64,000 bases of DNA, from assembly GCF_947172395.1 (NCBI RefSeq), contig NC_069098.1, positions 3,155,001-3,219,000 on the forward strand. The letters are read 5' to 3'. This document shows positions 9,371-20,189 of the stretch, piece after piece. The position numbers were made by a program, and so were the translations under genes. Numbering within the stretch: the stretch's first letter is position 1; every line of letters begins with the position of its first letter. The DNA is from Bicyclus anynana (lineage: Eukaryota; Arthropoda; Insecta; Lepidoptera; Nymphalidae). The notes under the pieces are model-generated. The model had not been told where the DNA came from and did no database searches. It saw only the letters and a list, made by a program, of their open reading frames with translations.

Positions 9371-10422
9371 GGCGTAGGATTGAAACTATATCGACAGACA
9401 GACAACAAATATCACTTTGGTGCATGGAAAAAAGATGTTGGCTAATTCTCAAACCTATCCGATATGCAGACAGAAGGGAATGCCCATCCCCGGCCCTGGC
9501 CTACCCTAACCATCCGGCAATTAACTTATATTAAAAAAAAAAATCTTGATAATGCTTTAGAATGAAATCATTACGTTATCAAAAAGTTTGCTACAACGTT
9601 TTACGACATTTATTCGTAATCCATCTTTACTTTGTCCCCAATGGGGACAAGCAAAGGTCGTTGATCATACAGCCTGAGTTTTACATTTTTTGAAGACTTA
9701 TGATTGGTTTGTTTGTTCGTTTTCTTGTTGGTAATAAAAGCTTTAAATGTTACTTCGCCGTTTTGGTACATCGGCTTTTTGAGCAAGAAGAGTGATAAAG
9801 AAAATGTATTTTTTTCAAGAAACGTACTATTTAACCAGACCCTTATTAATACATCATATTATCATCTCCATGTACATGTATATGGGGGTATACCTTAGCT
9901 TATAGGGTTCCCGGAGAAGACGTTATATTGGGCGGTGGGAATTCCCCTTTCCTAAAATTCTGTCTTGCCGTTTTGGGCGATACGAGAATTTTATATTTTA
10001 GATTTTTTTGAGACCAAACAGACCAATGCTTTTACAATGTTGTCAAGGTCTTCTCACTGTTGAAAAAGGTCCGAATCACTGATGTCTCCAAAACGACGAT
10101 TATTTACGAACTGTAAATTAGCCATATTATTATATTCTACCCCAAGATTACAAGAACAAAGTAAAAAAAATACTAACAAAGAAAACCAGTTACTTTGTAT
10201 CTGGACAGTTTATTAAGCAATTCTTGAGGGGTCCGCAAACTTTTAGTATGGAAAATAAAATTTTGTTTAATGTTGACGCGAACCCGCCGGCAGAATGGCC
10301 CATTTGATCTCCAAATAATGGCCCGTCAATGTGGTATAAAGGGGTTGTGGAGGGATGAACGTCAATGTCATGGAGACGGCTTTAGTTTTGCACTACAAAA
10401 CCTGACGGAGGCAAACTTTGCT
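9371..10422. other. Unique-looking sequence, no gene seen
   Basis: Contains short chance frames only. The part at 10270-10420 is GC-richer and abuts SINE-2; its nature is unclear. Confidence 0.35.
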
Positions 10423-10740
10423 TTCCGTGACGCAGTGGTATGCGCGGTGGATTTACAAGACGGAAGTCCTGGGTTCGATCCCTGACTGGGCCAAATGAGG
10501 TTTTCTTAATTGGGCCAGGTCTGGCTGGTGGTTTCGGCCATGGCTAGTTACCACCCAAGCGGCAAAGGCCAAGCGATGAAGGATGTCATGTAGAAACCGA
10601 AAGGGGTGAGTGAATTTTCGTCCTCCTCCTAAGAGGTTAGCCCGCTTCCATCTCAGATTGCACATCACTAACCATCAGATGAGATTGTAGTCAAGGGCTA
10701 ACTTGTAAAAGCTTAGATTTAAGTTTACTGACCAAATAAA
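10423..10740 (+). mobile_element. SINE-2, full length
   Basis: The tRNA-like head GTGACGCAGTGGTATGCGCG contains an A-box-like TGACGCAGTGG, followed by a perfect B box GGTTCGATCCC. The body shows GGCTGGTGGTTTCGGCCATG, GTAGAAACCGAAAGGGGTG and GCCCGCTTCCATCTCAGATT, and it ends GGGCTAACTTGTAAAA followed by an A/T-rich tail. It is the reference copy for SINE-2 here. Several CpG-type changes indicate moderate age. Confidence 0.85.
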
Positions 10741-10792
10741 AATATTTTTCTTTCTTTCTAAAGAATAAAAAAAAGTGTTTTATTTATAGTTA

Positions 10793-10905
10793 CAACAGAC
10801 GCCTCGCTGTTTCAGCCGCGTAATTCCCGTTCCTATAATAATACGGGTATAATTTTTAGCTAATGTTACTCGTTGAAGATGTAGCTTTCAAAGGACAAAG
10901 CAGAA
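10793..10905 (-). mobile_element. HelC-like Helitron fragment
   Basis: CAGACGCCTCGCTGTTTCAG...GCGTAATTCCCGTTCC...ATACGGGTATAATTTTTAGC matches the inverse 3' domain of HelC, with GATGTAGCTTTCAAAGG downstream. The CTAG terminus is mutated. It directly precedes the 190-bp tandem array. Confidence 0.5.
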
Positions 10906-10944
10906 ACTCACCTGTTGTAAATGGAAAACAGTCGCCTATAAACA

Positions 10945-11402
10945 CACTCTATTAAAATAAATTCTAATAACTCGAGTAAGAGAACTTTCAAATATGAATT
11001 TTAGAAGCTATTACATACGTAAGTACCATCTACCAAAGGTTGAATGTCTATCACAAGTTTATACTCTGTGGCAGATTTCATTTAAACTTTACGAATAATA
11101 CACAATTACCTACTACTTTCTTTCTCAAAGAGCTCACTCTATTAACATAAACTAGAATAAGTCGAGTAAGAGAACTTTCAAATTTGAATTTCAGAAGCTA
11201 TTAGATACGTAAGTACCATCTACCAAAGGCTTACTGTCTATCACAAGTTTATACTCTATGACGTATTACATTTAAACTTTACGTATACACAATTACCTAC
11301 TACTTTCTTTCTCAAAGTACGAGCACAGTCTATTAACATAAACTAGAATAAGTCGAGTAAGAGAACTTTCGAATTTGAATTTCAGAAGCTATTAGATAGG
11401 TA
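10945..11402. repeat. 190-bp tandem array, about 2.4 copies
   Basis: Three successive units start with CACTCTATTA or CAGTCTATTA at 10945, 11135 and 11326. The first two units are 190 and 191 bp; the third stops after 77 bp. Shared blocks include CGAGTAAGAGAACTTTC, GAAGCTATTA, GTACCATCTACCAAAGG and ACAAGTTTATACTCT. Units 2 and 3 are closer to each other than to unit 1. The near-nucleosomal length resembles a small satellite, though with few copies. Confidence 0.9.
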
Positions 11403-11718
11403 CACTCTGCCGCGTAGCTCTTGAGATCGTAAAGTTGGACATGCCGCATCCTTTCGCCATTAACTTCAGCATCCGTGTCACGTAGCGAAGATACCATTTC
11501 ACGAGACCTTATTTCCACGAAATATAACATATCCAAGGAATGTGGATATTAAATTTAAAAGTGTACCAATTTTAGATGTCATGCCCTTTGACCACTTTTG
11601 TTGGATAGTGGAAGACGTGAAATGTTTTATAATTTTTCTCGCGTAATTTTAATGGTTTGTTTAGACAGTCTTCAGGTGTTTTGAGTGTTTCTTGTAAAGT
11701 TTGTAGCTTTATAGTATA

Positions 11719-11854
11719 CTAGCGGACGCCCGCGACTTCGTCCGCTCATAGACTTCCTTAATTTCTAAGTGTAAATTACCTCCCTGCTAAATTTCATATT
11801 TGTATCAAGTTTTCAAGATTTCGAGATGTGACCTTTTGAATTTATATATTTAGA
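11719..11854 (-). mobile_element. HelB Helitron abutting a second Helitron
   Basis: Inverse terminus CTAG (11719-11722, preceded by A) and the stem GCGGACG/CGTCCGC. The body contains the inverse of AAGGTCACATCTCGAAATCT. Its other end (TTTAGA, inverse TC end) touches the CTAG of the next Helitron with no spacer. Length 136 bp. Confidence 0.75.
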
Positions 11855-12050
11855 CTAGCCGACGTCTTGTGTTTTTCCCCGCGTAGTTTTCGCTCCAGTG
11901 AGAATACAAGTGAGTAAAAAATAATAATAATATACTCAGAAATAACGTGGCTTTCTATTGGTAAAAGAATTTTCAAAATAGGTTCAGTAGATCCAGACCT
12001 AGGGGTCTGGATCTACTGAACCTTTACCTCTCTAAAAGTCTCTCTTATTA
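11855..12050 (-). mobile_element. HelC Helitron with 19-bp perfect hairpin
   Basis: Inverse CTAG at 11855-11858, then CCCGCGTAGTTTTCGCTCC and TTGGTAAAAGAATTTTCAAA. At 11981-12022 GGTTCAGTAGATCCAGACC is followed, after TAGG, by its exact reverse complement. HelC siblings at 45767 and 58489 have no such inverse arm, so it arose in this copy. The 5' end is blurred. Confidence 0.75.
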
Positions 12051-12501
12051 CAAAACAGGACGCAGAAAGCGAAACTTTATCTTCAGGGCGGTGTAAAAGA
12101 ATAACCTTTATGGCGTCATTTCACAGTTTATTATAAAAACTATATAATTTATTTACTAAAAATGGCCTTGATTCTGATTTATTTCAATAACTTCCACGTT
12201 CTAAAAGTCCAGCGGCTTACAAAGCCCCAAAGGCCTATAAAAGCCTTTTAATACGTTGGCAGTTTACCGCAAAAATAATTTATATCCCGGAACACAGCAC
12301 TCTTCTAAATTACATACTGTTACAACTTTGAGGAGTCCGTAATGAGATTATGTTTTTATCGTTCCCACGAAGTTGACCTTTTTATTTACATTTAACTTTT
12401 AATACATGTTACTCGTCTCATTGATTTTTGGAACATAATTACACAATTTAACCTACTTTTAAAAATATACAATTCTGTGTTTATTCGTAGTTATTATGAT
12501 A
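12051..12501. other. AT-rich stretch, no feature recognised
   Basis: Contains GCAGTTTACCGCAAAA... (near 12260), which recurs at 13160 with the following 110 bp loosely similar (GTTCCCACGAAGTTGACC versus GTTCCCGAGGAAGATAACC). This suggests an old duplicated segment. Confidence 0.4.
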
Positions 12502-12726
12502 CTAGCGGACGCCCGCGACTTCGTCCGCGTGGAATTAAGTTTTTCACAAATACCGTGAGAACCATAGATTTTTTCGGGATGAAAAGTGGCCTATGTGTTG
12601 ATCCAGAGTAAAATCTACTTGTATTCCAAATTTCAGCCGCAGCGTAAAAAAGGGAACAAACATACTTACACGCTTGCACACTTTCACACTTACACACAAA
12701 CTTTCACCGTTATAATATTAGTGTAA
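12502..12726 (-). mobile_element. HelB Helitron, complete
   Basis: Inverse CTAG at 12502 preceded by A, the GCGGACG.../CGTCCGC stem, then TTTTTCGGGATGAAAAGTGG, CAGAGTAAAATCTAC and TTATAATATTAGTGTAAT at the 5' end. About 225 bp. Non-autonomous. Confidence 0.85.
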
Positions 12727-12736
12727 TAAATGTATG

Positions 12737-12903
12737 TTTCCATTTTTTTTTTTATTTACAAGTTAGCCCTTGACTACAATCTCATCTGATGATTAGTTAT
12801 GATGCAGTCTAAGATGGAAGCGGGCTATCTTGTTAGGAGGAGGATGAAAATCCACACTCCTTTCGGTTTCTACACGACATCGTACCGGAACGCCAAATCG
12901 CTT
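12737..12903 (-). mobile_element. SINE-2, 5'-truncated
   Basis: A T run, then ACAAGTTAGCCCTTGACTAC, GATGGAAGCGGGCTA, TTTCGGTTTCTACACGACAT and AACGCCAAATCGCTT. The tRNA-like head is missing. It lies 10 bp from a complete HelB copy. Confidence 0.8.
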
Positions 12904-13472
12904 CGATGATTTGGAGTTTTTTGTATTTCTTAAATATTAGTTTTTTTTTTTTAATATTTATAAACAAGAGACTTGCACTAAGAGTGGACACGGCAGCGAA
13001 CATCCTTGCAGCCTATTTAAATTGATTTTTTCATTTTTAATTTCCATTTTAATATTTTTTTAAATAATAGAACACTGTTTTGTAATTGTTATTGGGTATT
13101 GTTTTAAAATAATACATATATTTATTTCTAAATAACATGTTTTTCAATAAAAAAGTTTGCAGTTTACCGCAAAAGAATTCATTTCCTTAAAAAGTGGGAA
13201 GGTACTCTTATAAATTACATTCCTTTACGTCTTCGAGGCGGTTCTAATGAAATTATATTTTTATCGTTCCCGAGGAAGATAACCTTTTTTAATTTCCTTT
13301 AAATGAAACGTTTATTGAACTTTAAGATGTTTACGATGAAAACCATTTTAGCTTGAGCTCTCTACCTGTTTGTACTTTATGACGCGATGGTTTTATAATT
13401 ACTTTGATATTATTAAGAGACTGATAGGCCTCACCTAAAGTTGTAGACCATGCATAGTATGCGTCAAAGTAT
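12904..13472. other. AT-rich stretch, no gene seen
   Basis: Includes the second copy of the GCAGTTTACCGCAAAA segment noted at 12260. Nothing else recognised. Confidence 0.35.
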
Positions 13473-13670
13473 ATAGCGGACGACGCGCGGTTTTACCCGC
13501 GTGGTTCCCGTTCTCGTAGGAATACGGAGATAAAATATAGCCTAGCCTTCCTCGATAAATGGTTTGTCTTAAATTGAAAGATTTTTTCAAATTGGACCAG
13601 TAGTTCCTGAGATTAGCGCGTTTAATCAAACAAACAAACAAACTCTTCAGCTTTATAATATTGGTATAGA
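13473..13670 (-). mobile_element. HelA Helitron, near complete
   Basis: ACGCGCGGTTTTACCCGCG hairpin, CCTTCCTCGATAAATGG, GAGATTAGCGCGTT, and 5' end TAATATTGGTATAGA followed by T. The CTAG terminus is mutated to ATAG. Confidence 0.8.
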
Positions 13671-13772
13671 TTTACGAGTATCCCTCAAAAGATGTTGACT
13701 CGGTAAAATTATCAAAGTTTATCACCAGAGGATGCTCCAGTTTCGAAATTAATCGCATACGAACGGATTTTA

Positions 13773-14015
13773 TCAGTTTTTATATGCTGAATAAAACAAT
13801 TTTAAATATTGGATAGAAGCAGAACTTAAGTGACTTTGCGGAAGTTCATCATGAATATATAATAATTTATTTAGTAAGCTATTAACTGCGAAAAGCCAAC
13901 GAACCCATGCGACAATGTCACCCAGGTCCGACAAAATACTCTCTTCGTACGTTTCACCCCGAAACCGGAACATCCTCAGGAGATGTTGACTCTACAACGT
14001 GCAATTACAAAGTAC
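13773..14015 (-). other. Possible decayed dispersed repeat with short open frame
   Basis: A 66-codon minus-strand frame (start MFRFRGETYEESILSDLGDI) lies here. The block AGATGTTGACTC occurs twice in direct orientation, at about 13690 and 13981. The GC-richer peptide part looks like a remnant of a mobile element rather than a host exon, but I cannot assign a family. Confidence 0.3.
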
Positions 14016-15000
14016 TTTTATATATTTAATTTATTTGACAATAAAAATTTTGAAACTAAGGAATTATGGGTACTTAAATCTCGCAACAAGCTTTTATGTC
14101 CTATAAATTATGTAATGACTTTATGAGTGGATAAAAGTGTTAAAGTAAAAATTATATTATCTTTCATTTTAGCGCATTCAAATAAAAAAGGTTTTTACCT
14201 TTATTCATTTTTGATATCAAACTATGAGGTAGTAACCCTGCTCTTATTCAAAATGAGAAAATATATTTTAACGAGATTGAGGTCACCGTCTAAAGTATTT
14301 TAATCGTGATGTAATAACCGTAATATTTTTAGCAATTTGAGCTCCTAATCGCTGTTCCTTAAAGTAATCACTTTCCAATTCATAGTGTTTGATTGATTAC
14401 GCTCTCGTTGATAACTCTGCAGCTTTTCGTCCAAATTACGAAGAGCCTTCTGATCTTTTGAAAAGTTATAAGAATCTAATTTAAGATAAACTTATATTAT
14501 GGTTAATTTTCTTTATTCTAGTCATTAACAGTAATAAATTATTTAAGTTATTTATATTGATGTTGCATTTCTTCTTTAATTTTTCGAACAAAATTTAGAA
14601 TTGCGCTCCAATTTTTATTAAGTTTTCTTGAAATGGAACAAACGAATTAATACGCACGGAAATATAATATTCAAACATATCCATTGATTTTTGTTTTATA
14701 TATAATTAATCTAAACAAACCCTAAGTAGGTTTTAGGTAATTTACGAGTATTTCCATAGCCTGGAAATAGTTAAAATAAAAATATTAGTTTAAATGGCAT
14801 AAAAAACCGTTTTGTTGTGAGAATAAATATACAATTGAAATTTTTGATTTCATTGACTCGTCACAATTTTCCATTATACCTACGTAATCATACTTAGCAC
14901 GATCACAATCAATCGATTATGGAATTAAAAAAGAATTGATTTGAATTTGGTCAGGTAAACCGTAACAAATACGACGAAATACAACCACAGAAAAAAAAAC
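14016..15000. other. AT-rich stretch, no feature recognised
   Basis: No repeat, splice-flanked frame or promoter-like block recognised. Confidence 0.35.
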
Positions 15001-15115
15001 AGCCTCAATAGCTCTACGTTAATAGCGGTCGGACTCATCACAGAAGGGTAGTGGTTCAATCCTCACCCCGTTGGTCTATTGTCATACCCACTCCTACCAT
15101 AAATTCAAGCGAGAA
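15001..15115 (+). mobile_element. tRNA-headed SINE, third family, decayed
   Basis: AATAGCTCTACGTTAATAGC is an A-box-like start, GTGGTTCAATCCTC a B-box-like block, and CCGTTGGTCTATTGTCATAC...CCCACTCCTACCATAAA a family-type body. Only the 5' part survives. Distinct from SINE-1 and SINE-2 in the body sequence. Confidence 0.5.
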
Positions 15116-17117
15116 TTTCAAGCGAGTAAGTTAGTGCTTTAAATGATCATCGTCACGAGCTACAGCGAACAGACACGAATGTTTAGTGCCACTTTTAGAG
15201 CTCTTTCTATTATGGACACAAAGCAGCGAGACGTCACCCTTATTAAGCTGTATATAAGGGCGATATTAGGACATAGTGAGTGTGGGACATCACGTGTGCT
15301 GATTGGCACCGTTGACAGTTAAGAAGATAAATGATCACCGCCATTTGTCATTCACGTCCCCTCGAGCGTTCACTAGGGATGGGACAACTGAAAAAACTTA
15401 CAACACAACATCGATAGTCTTCTCTCTTATTGCGTTGATAATTTTCTGATACTAAATTACGTACTCTTAATTGAACTAAAATAAGATAATTATAATTATA
15501 AAATCCATCGAGTCCACAGAAGGTGATTATAAAAACATTTGAATAAGGTCAAGGATATGAAGATTTCTCGCTCATTGTCGGTTGAATATTGAATAATTAT
15601 TATAAGATTAAATTATTATAATCGTAATATTTATGTGTAAAGTACGCACTTAGTTTGAGTAGATATATTCTAATAGCATTATTGACATAATTTTATAATT
15701 ACTACAGCTGCAATAAGTAATTTAATTAAGCAACAAATATATAATAAATTATATAAATTATGATTTAAAGAACTTATTAAATACCTAACAGAGTAAAATA
15801 TAAGAATAATTACTTGAAATAGAGCTTTAGACTTACTTATTACAAATTTTGCAATTCTAAAATCGATATTACTGGCAACAACTGCATAAAACAGTAAGTT
15901 TATAATACACATACTAAGATTGAGAAGAAAATCTATGGCAATAGAATTTTAACTTTTGTTGAGGGCTTAAACTTTAAAACGTCCAGTAAAGGTCGATAAA
16001 CATTCATAATTATACCTATTTATAAACATCGATGTTTTATTTCTTGCACATCACAAACGTCCCTATCGTAGACTAGAACTCAAAGAAACCTTCATTTACA
16101 TCATTCTATTATCTTACAAGCCATTATGTGTCCTAAGACACTTAATATACAGACTATAATCATTTGGCATGTTAAGGGCTAAATGTTCATTTTAGGGCTG
16201 TTTCCTAGCCCTTTAATACTGTTAATGAGAGATTTCGTCGATTGATTGATGCTTTATGAGCCCTCTATTGTATAGTCAGTTATTGTAAATTTGTCACACC
16301 TTTTGTCGTTCGATCATTTGTACATGAATATTTTATCTGTCTACTATTATTTTATTAAGCCTTTCGGCTTTTATTCATACTAATAAATATGTAATTTTTT
16401 ATTGTACCTAATACTTAAAAGGCCGGTCGAAATCGACAATAACAATATATGATGTATCCCTGATATTTAGTATGGAGTTTAGATTCACTAACGGCCGGAT
16501 TCAGTAACTTATCTATCCGCCATTTCGCTTACTAAAGTTAAGAAAATCTATCTTTCTGTTCTTATCTGCTTTTCAATAACCTATTGACAGATAGTTTGAA
16601 TATGTAAAGATAGTTTGACTGATACTGATATTCAGGCCCAGCCCGTCCATACGGCAAACGGACCAGTCGCTCCAGGATTCAAATCCTACAGATCGCATAA
16701 ATGATAATCCTAGTCAACCGTAGACGGTACTGCGCCTGATTTTCAATTGGTCACCGCAGAGTATGGTCAAGATCTTCGCGTTCCATTCTTACTTTACACT
16801 CATAATTTAGTATAGGTATCTACATATTATTAGGCGCAAACAGGAGAGGCGCCATAATTGGATCTCGCTCCATTTTAAAATTTACTTCGGGCCGTCGCGC
16901 GCTGCTGATAATCTATGATTGCTATCTATACGTAATCTTGGGTGGGTTATTGAAAACGGTCGTACTTACTATGTATACCTAAGTTTGCCACCCTCAAAAA
17001 AGTATGAAAACATTTTTACTTTCGCGAAATTGTTTCAAAATCTGCTCCATGTCTCCTTGTTTATGAATTTTTTGTCGGAATTATTTACAATTTATAATAG
17101 CAATAAGTGTCAACGAA
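15116..17117. other. 2-kb AT-rich stretch, no gene seen
   Basis: Longest repeat-free part of the left half. A TATATAAG at 15251 lacks a good initiator downstream. The segment at 15170-15380 is GC-richer but has no convincing open frame. Confidence 0.35.
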
Positions 17118-17232
17118 ATTCGCTACGTGTAGAAGTGCCAATCCGGATTAGACCAGCGTGGTAGACTTTTGGACCCTTTCATTTCGAGAGCAGACTCGTG
17201 CTCAACAGTGAGCCGAATATGGATTGTACCTG
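17118..17232 (+). mobile_element. SINE-1, 3' fragment
   Basis: CCAATCCGGATTAGACCAGCGTGGTAGAC...TTTCGAGAGCAGACTCGTGC...CAGTGAGCCGAATATGG is the 3' domain of SINE-1, without head or tail. Old, heavily substituted. Confidence 0.65.
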
Positions 17233-17689
17233 AACCCTGTAGATTAATTAGTTTCGATTCGATAAAAACCCTTTAGGTTATAATTCAATTACGGTACTGT
17301 GAAAATAGTACCTACCTATATATATATATATATATTTTGTTTTAGACGTCCTTTAAACAGAGCAGTTTTTTGTTACTCTCAAAAATTTTCATTTCATACG
17401 TGAAAACAAAATTTCGAACCTACATCATCTATCAAGTTATTTTCTAGCTAAGACAATCGCCAAGAAAAGAAATATCGATTATACCGCCTACTCTGTTATC
17501 AACGAAAGTTTTTACCTCTCAATTTCTCTCAGTACGTTACGTAGACGTAGCTTATCAAGAAAAATATCCATCAATCACATGGAATTGTAAAAGAACTACG
17601 ATACGGGTAACCTGATAACATTGCCGCGTTCACAATCTCATATCACTTTCGGGGAAAAAACGTACGCAGTGAAAAAGTTTCCGACTTTT

Positions 17690-18055
17690 ATATTAAGTAG
17701 GTAGCTCCAGCGAGGAACGTATAAAATATTGCATAGAATTGACATTTCGAATAAACTTGTATAAGTCTGGTAAGTTCGTTGATGACACTCCCATGATATG
17801 CGGGCGACGAGGGGAAAGACTGCGTGGGTGTGAAATCGTGCGTGCTGTTAAGTGAGGTGCGTCAGTCGTGGGTTTTTTAGTCATTGCTACACTCCCCCCG
17901 GCCTGCTTCCGCATCGGGAGTGTTACGAACGAGGTTGCCAAGCTATACCTCTTCCAAATAAGCTCATTCCTTGTGACTGCATCGTCACTTAACATCAGGT
18001 GAGACCGCAATCATAGTTAGACTTGCCATTGAATAAAAATAAAAAAAAAAATAAA
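17690..18055 (+). repeat. Unclassified GC-rich repeat with SINE-like A-rich end
   Basis: The last 90 bp (GTGACTGCATCGTCACTTAACATCAGGTGAGACCGC...GACTTGCCATTGAATAAAAAT) resemble the SINE-2 3' end (GACTGCATCATCACTTACCATCAGGTGAGA) and finish in an A-rich tail. The upstream 270 bp is GC-rich and has no known counterpart here. It may be a SINE or LINE 3' UTR related to SINE-2. The minus-strand open frame over it is not credible as a gene. Confidence 0.4.
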
Positions 18056-18059
18056 AAAT

Positions 18060-18185
18060 GTCGAAGAGTTTTTTTTTTTTGTTTGAACTCGCTAATCTCA
18101 GAAACTCATGTTCGAATTGGAAAAATATTTCTGTGTTAGTTCCATTTATTGAGGTAGGCTAAAACTTCACGCCGCGACGAAAAAG
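18060..18185 (+). mobile_element. HelA Helitron fragment
   Basis: GAAGAGTTT..., GAACTCGCTAATCTCAGAAACTC, TGTGTTAGTTCCATTTATTG and GGTAGGCTAAAACTTCACGCCG follow HelA order in sense orientation, with a compressed middle. Both termini are missing. Confidence 0.5.
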
Positions 18186-18220
18186 AATGGAGCATAAATA
18201 TTTTTCTTTTCTTTTTTTTT

Positions 18221-18327
18221 CTCTGTTGTAAAGTACCAATTTGGTACTTCATAAAATTACGGTTTAGCCTACTTATGTGACTAATTAGTAATTTATCTTT
18301 AACCTAAACTTATAATATATTATTAGT
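18221..18327 (-). repeat. Rep-3 dispersed repeat, copy 1
   Basis: Nearly the exact reverse complement of 34588-34707 over about 105 bp. It includes AAGTACCAATTTGGTACTTC (near-palindromic), GACTAATTAGTAATTTA and ACCTAAACTTATAATATATT. A pyrimidine/A-rich run borders both copies at the same side. Could be a MITE; termini not defined. Confidence 0.75.
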
Positions 18328-18778
18328 ACTGTCACTAGTCACTCTCACTCACTCATTAGGTCCGGTCCGTTTATAAATAAAAATAGTAGGAAAAAAAATC
18401 AGCTTTAAACAAATCAAATATGTTTAAGGTTAACGTGCTTTAACCTTTTTAATTATTTGCGAAAGTTTTTTTTATAAACGTGATTGTCAGTCGTTTCCCG
18501 GTTCTGCGCTAGCATTGTGTACGATTTTTCTTTCACTTCTTCAAATTATAAATATTTCATCAAAATCAATTAAGCTATTAGGCAGGCAATGTGTAACAGA
18601 CTTTCGTATTTATATTAATATAATGCATAGTTTGTATTTTATTGTATTGTACCCAATTATGTGGTCAATGTCTGACAAAAAGCTTCCAATTTGCCGGTTT
18701 ATTACTTCGTTGATCTCCTGATAATGTCGCCTAGTAAGTATATAAAGGGACTTCATGTAAACAGTGCTTATTAGGTAC

Positions 18779-19705
18779 ATGGCCAGCGTCGCCGACGGCC
18801 CGTGAAATTATGCTTTGGTCGTCGTGCTAAGCCCGCGCCGATATTGTTTCAAGCCATAAGCGACAGCGTGTAACTGTTACTAGTTTTTGTTTATTAATTT
18901 AAGGGTGTAAGGGGAAGACTAGTACAAGTCAGTTTCCCAAACTGCCAACCTTATGGTGCACCCTGCAGATGGACTGACGAGGCTCTGGCGACCGACAAAT
19001 GGCGGTATATCCATTCGTCGTCGTCGTCATCAACCCATATTCGGCTCACTGCTGAGCTCGAGTCTCCTCTCAGAATGAGAGGGGTTAGGCCAATAGTCCA
19101 CCACGCTGGCCCAATGCGGATTGGCAGACTTCACACACGCAGAGAATTAAGGTAATTCTCTGGTATGCAGGTTTCCTCACGATGTTTTCCTTCACCGATT
19201 GAGACACATGATATTTAATTTCTTAAAATGCACACAACTGAAAAGTTGGAGGTGCATGCCCCGGACCGGATTCGAACCCACACCCTCCGGAATCGGAGGC
19301 AGTGGTCATATCCACTGGGCTATCACAGCTCAGTATATCCATTCACAATGGCTAAATTTTTAAATGGCACAGGCCGGTGTAGCAGTGACACCGGTGCGAG
19401 AAATCTGGCCCTGCGCTGACCAACCCGCATGCCCAGCGTGGTCAGTATCGGGCAAATCTTTGTAGATGGACCAACAAAATAAAACACAGCCCCTAGTTCC
19501 CGGCAGCCCCGCTATTCCTGGCTCTGGCAGCGGATACGGTAACGGCGGAGCTAGGGGTGTTAAGAATCTCCGGCAGCGATTCCGCTGCTAACCTCGACGA
19601 CTAGACCTGGTAACAGTCAACACACGCACTTCGAAGTCTGTCGAAAAAGGTCATCAAGCTGGAAGAGGATATGAGCAAGTTGCACTGGGATGTTGATTAC
19701 TTCGG
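18779..19705 (+). mobile_element. RTE-type LINE 5' region, interrupted by SINE-1
   Basis: A GC-rich leader (GTGTAAGGGGAAGACTAGTAC, CCCTGCAGATGG, GGCTCTGGCGACCGAC) is split by a SINE-1 at 19017-19332 and resumes with the duplicated GTATATCCATTC. Near the end the frame VIKLEEDMSKLHWDVD matches the start of the RTE endonuclease domain. The leader also occurs, inverted, at 40326-40510 joined to an RTE 3' end. It therefore represents the 5' UTR and ORF start of the local LINE. The remaining 3 kb of that LINE is absent. Confidence 0.65.
19017..19332 (-). mobile_element. SINE-1 with 12-bp target duplication
   Basis: Perfect duplications GTATATCCATTC at 19005-19016 and 19333-19344 bound the insert, which splits an RTE leader. 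The tail is (GTC)n, read as GACGACGAC on the sense strand. The head has B box GGATTCGAACCC (inverse) and A box CCACTGGGCTA (inverse). One of the youngest-looking copies. Confidence 0.95.
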
Positions 19706-19710
19706 ACCCG

Positions 19711-19884
19711 CTTAAGCGCTTAGCGGTACATCTTTGTCGGGTGGTATTAGCCACGGCCGAAGCCTCCCACCAACCTGACCTGGACCTATTAAGAAAACCT
19801 CAGTTGACCCAGCCATGGATCGAACCCAGGACCCCGTCTTGCAAATCCACCGCGCATACAATGTGCACCACAGAGGTTGTTCGA
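19711..19884 (-). mobile_element. SINE-2, 3' part missing
   Basis: From GCTTAGCGGTACATC through CACGGCCGAAGCCTCCCACC, GATCGAACCCAGGACC (inverse B box) to CACCGCGCATACAATGTGCACCA (inverse A-box region). The 3' half is absent and the left side directly joins the RTE fragment. A SINE-1 is inserted at its right end. Confidence 0.8.
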
Positions 19885-20189
19885 TCGTTCGTTATCCACC
19901 CATATTTGGCTCATTGCTGAGCTCGAGTCTCCTCTCAGAATGAGAGGAGTTAAGCCTTAGTCCACCATGCTGGCCAAATGCGGATTGGCAGACTTCACAC
20001 ACGTAGAGAATTAAGAAAATTCTCTGGTTTCCTCACGATGTTTTCCTTCGCCATTTGAGACACGTGATATTTAATTTCTTAAAATGCACACAACTGAAAA
20101 GTTGGAGGTGCAAGCGCCGGACCGGATTCGAACCCACACCCTCCGGAATCGGAGGCGGAGGTCATATCCACTGGGCTATCACGGTTACG
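19881..20189 (-). mobile_element. SINE-1 inserted at the head of a SINE-2
   Basis: GAGGTTGT at 19873-19880 and 20190-20197 is the target duplication; the first copy is the natural end of the SINE-2 head. The tRNA-like head, GAGAATTAAG block and CTCTCAGAATGAGAGG block are intact, with a 12-bp deletion before TTTCCTCACG. Confidence 0.9.

Noticed and set aside
15245..15290. Promoter around TATATAAG
   Set aside because: No TCAGT-type initiator or downstream element at the right distance, and no exon-like sequence follows.
17320..17336. (TA)n microsatellite as a feature of interest
   Set aside because: Short and ordinary in AT-rich DNA; noted only for completeness.
17693..18010. 105-codon minus-strand open frame
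   Set aside because: It is antisense to a GC-rich repeat that ends in a SINE-2-like tail. No conserved motif or exon signals.
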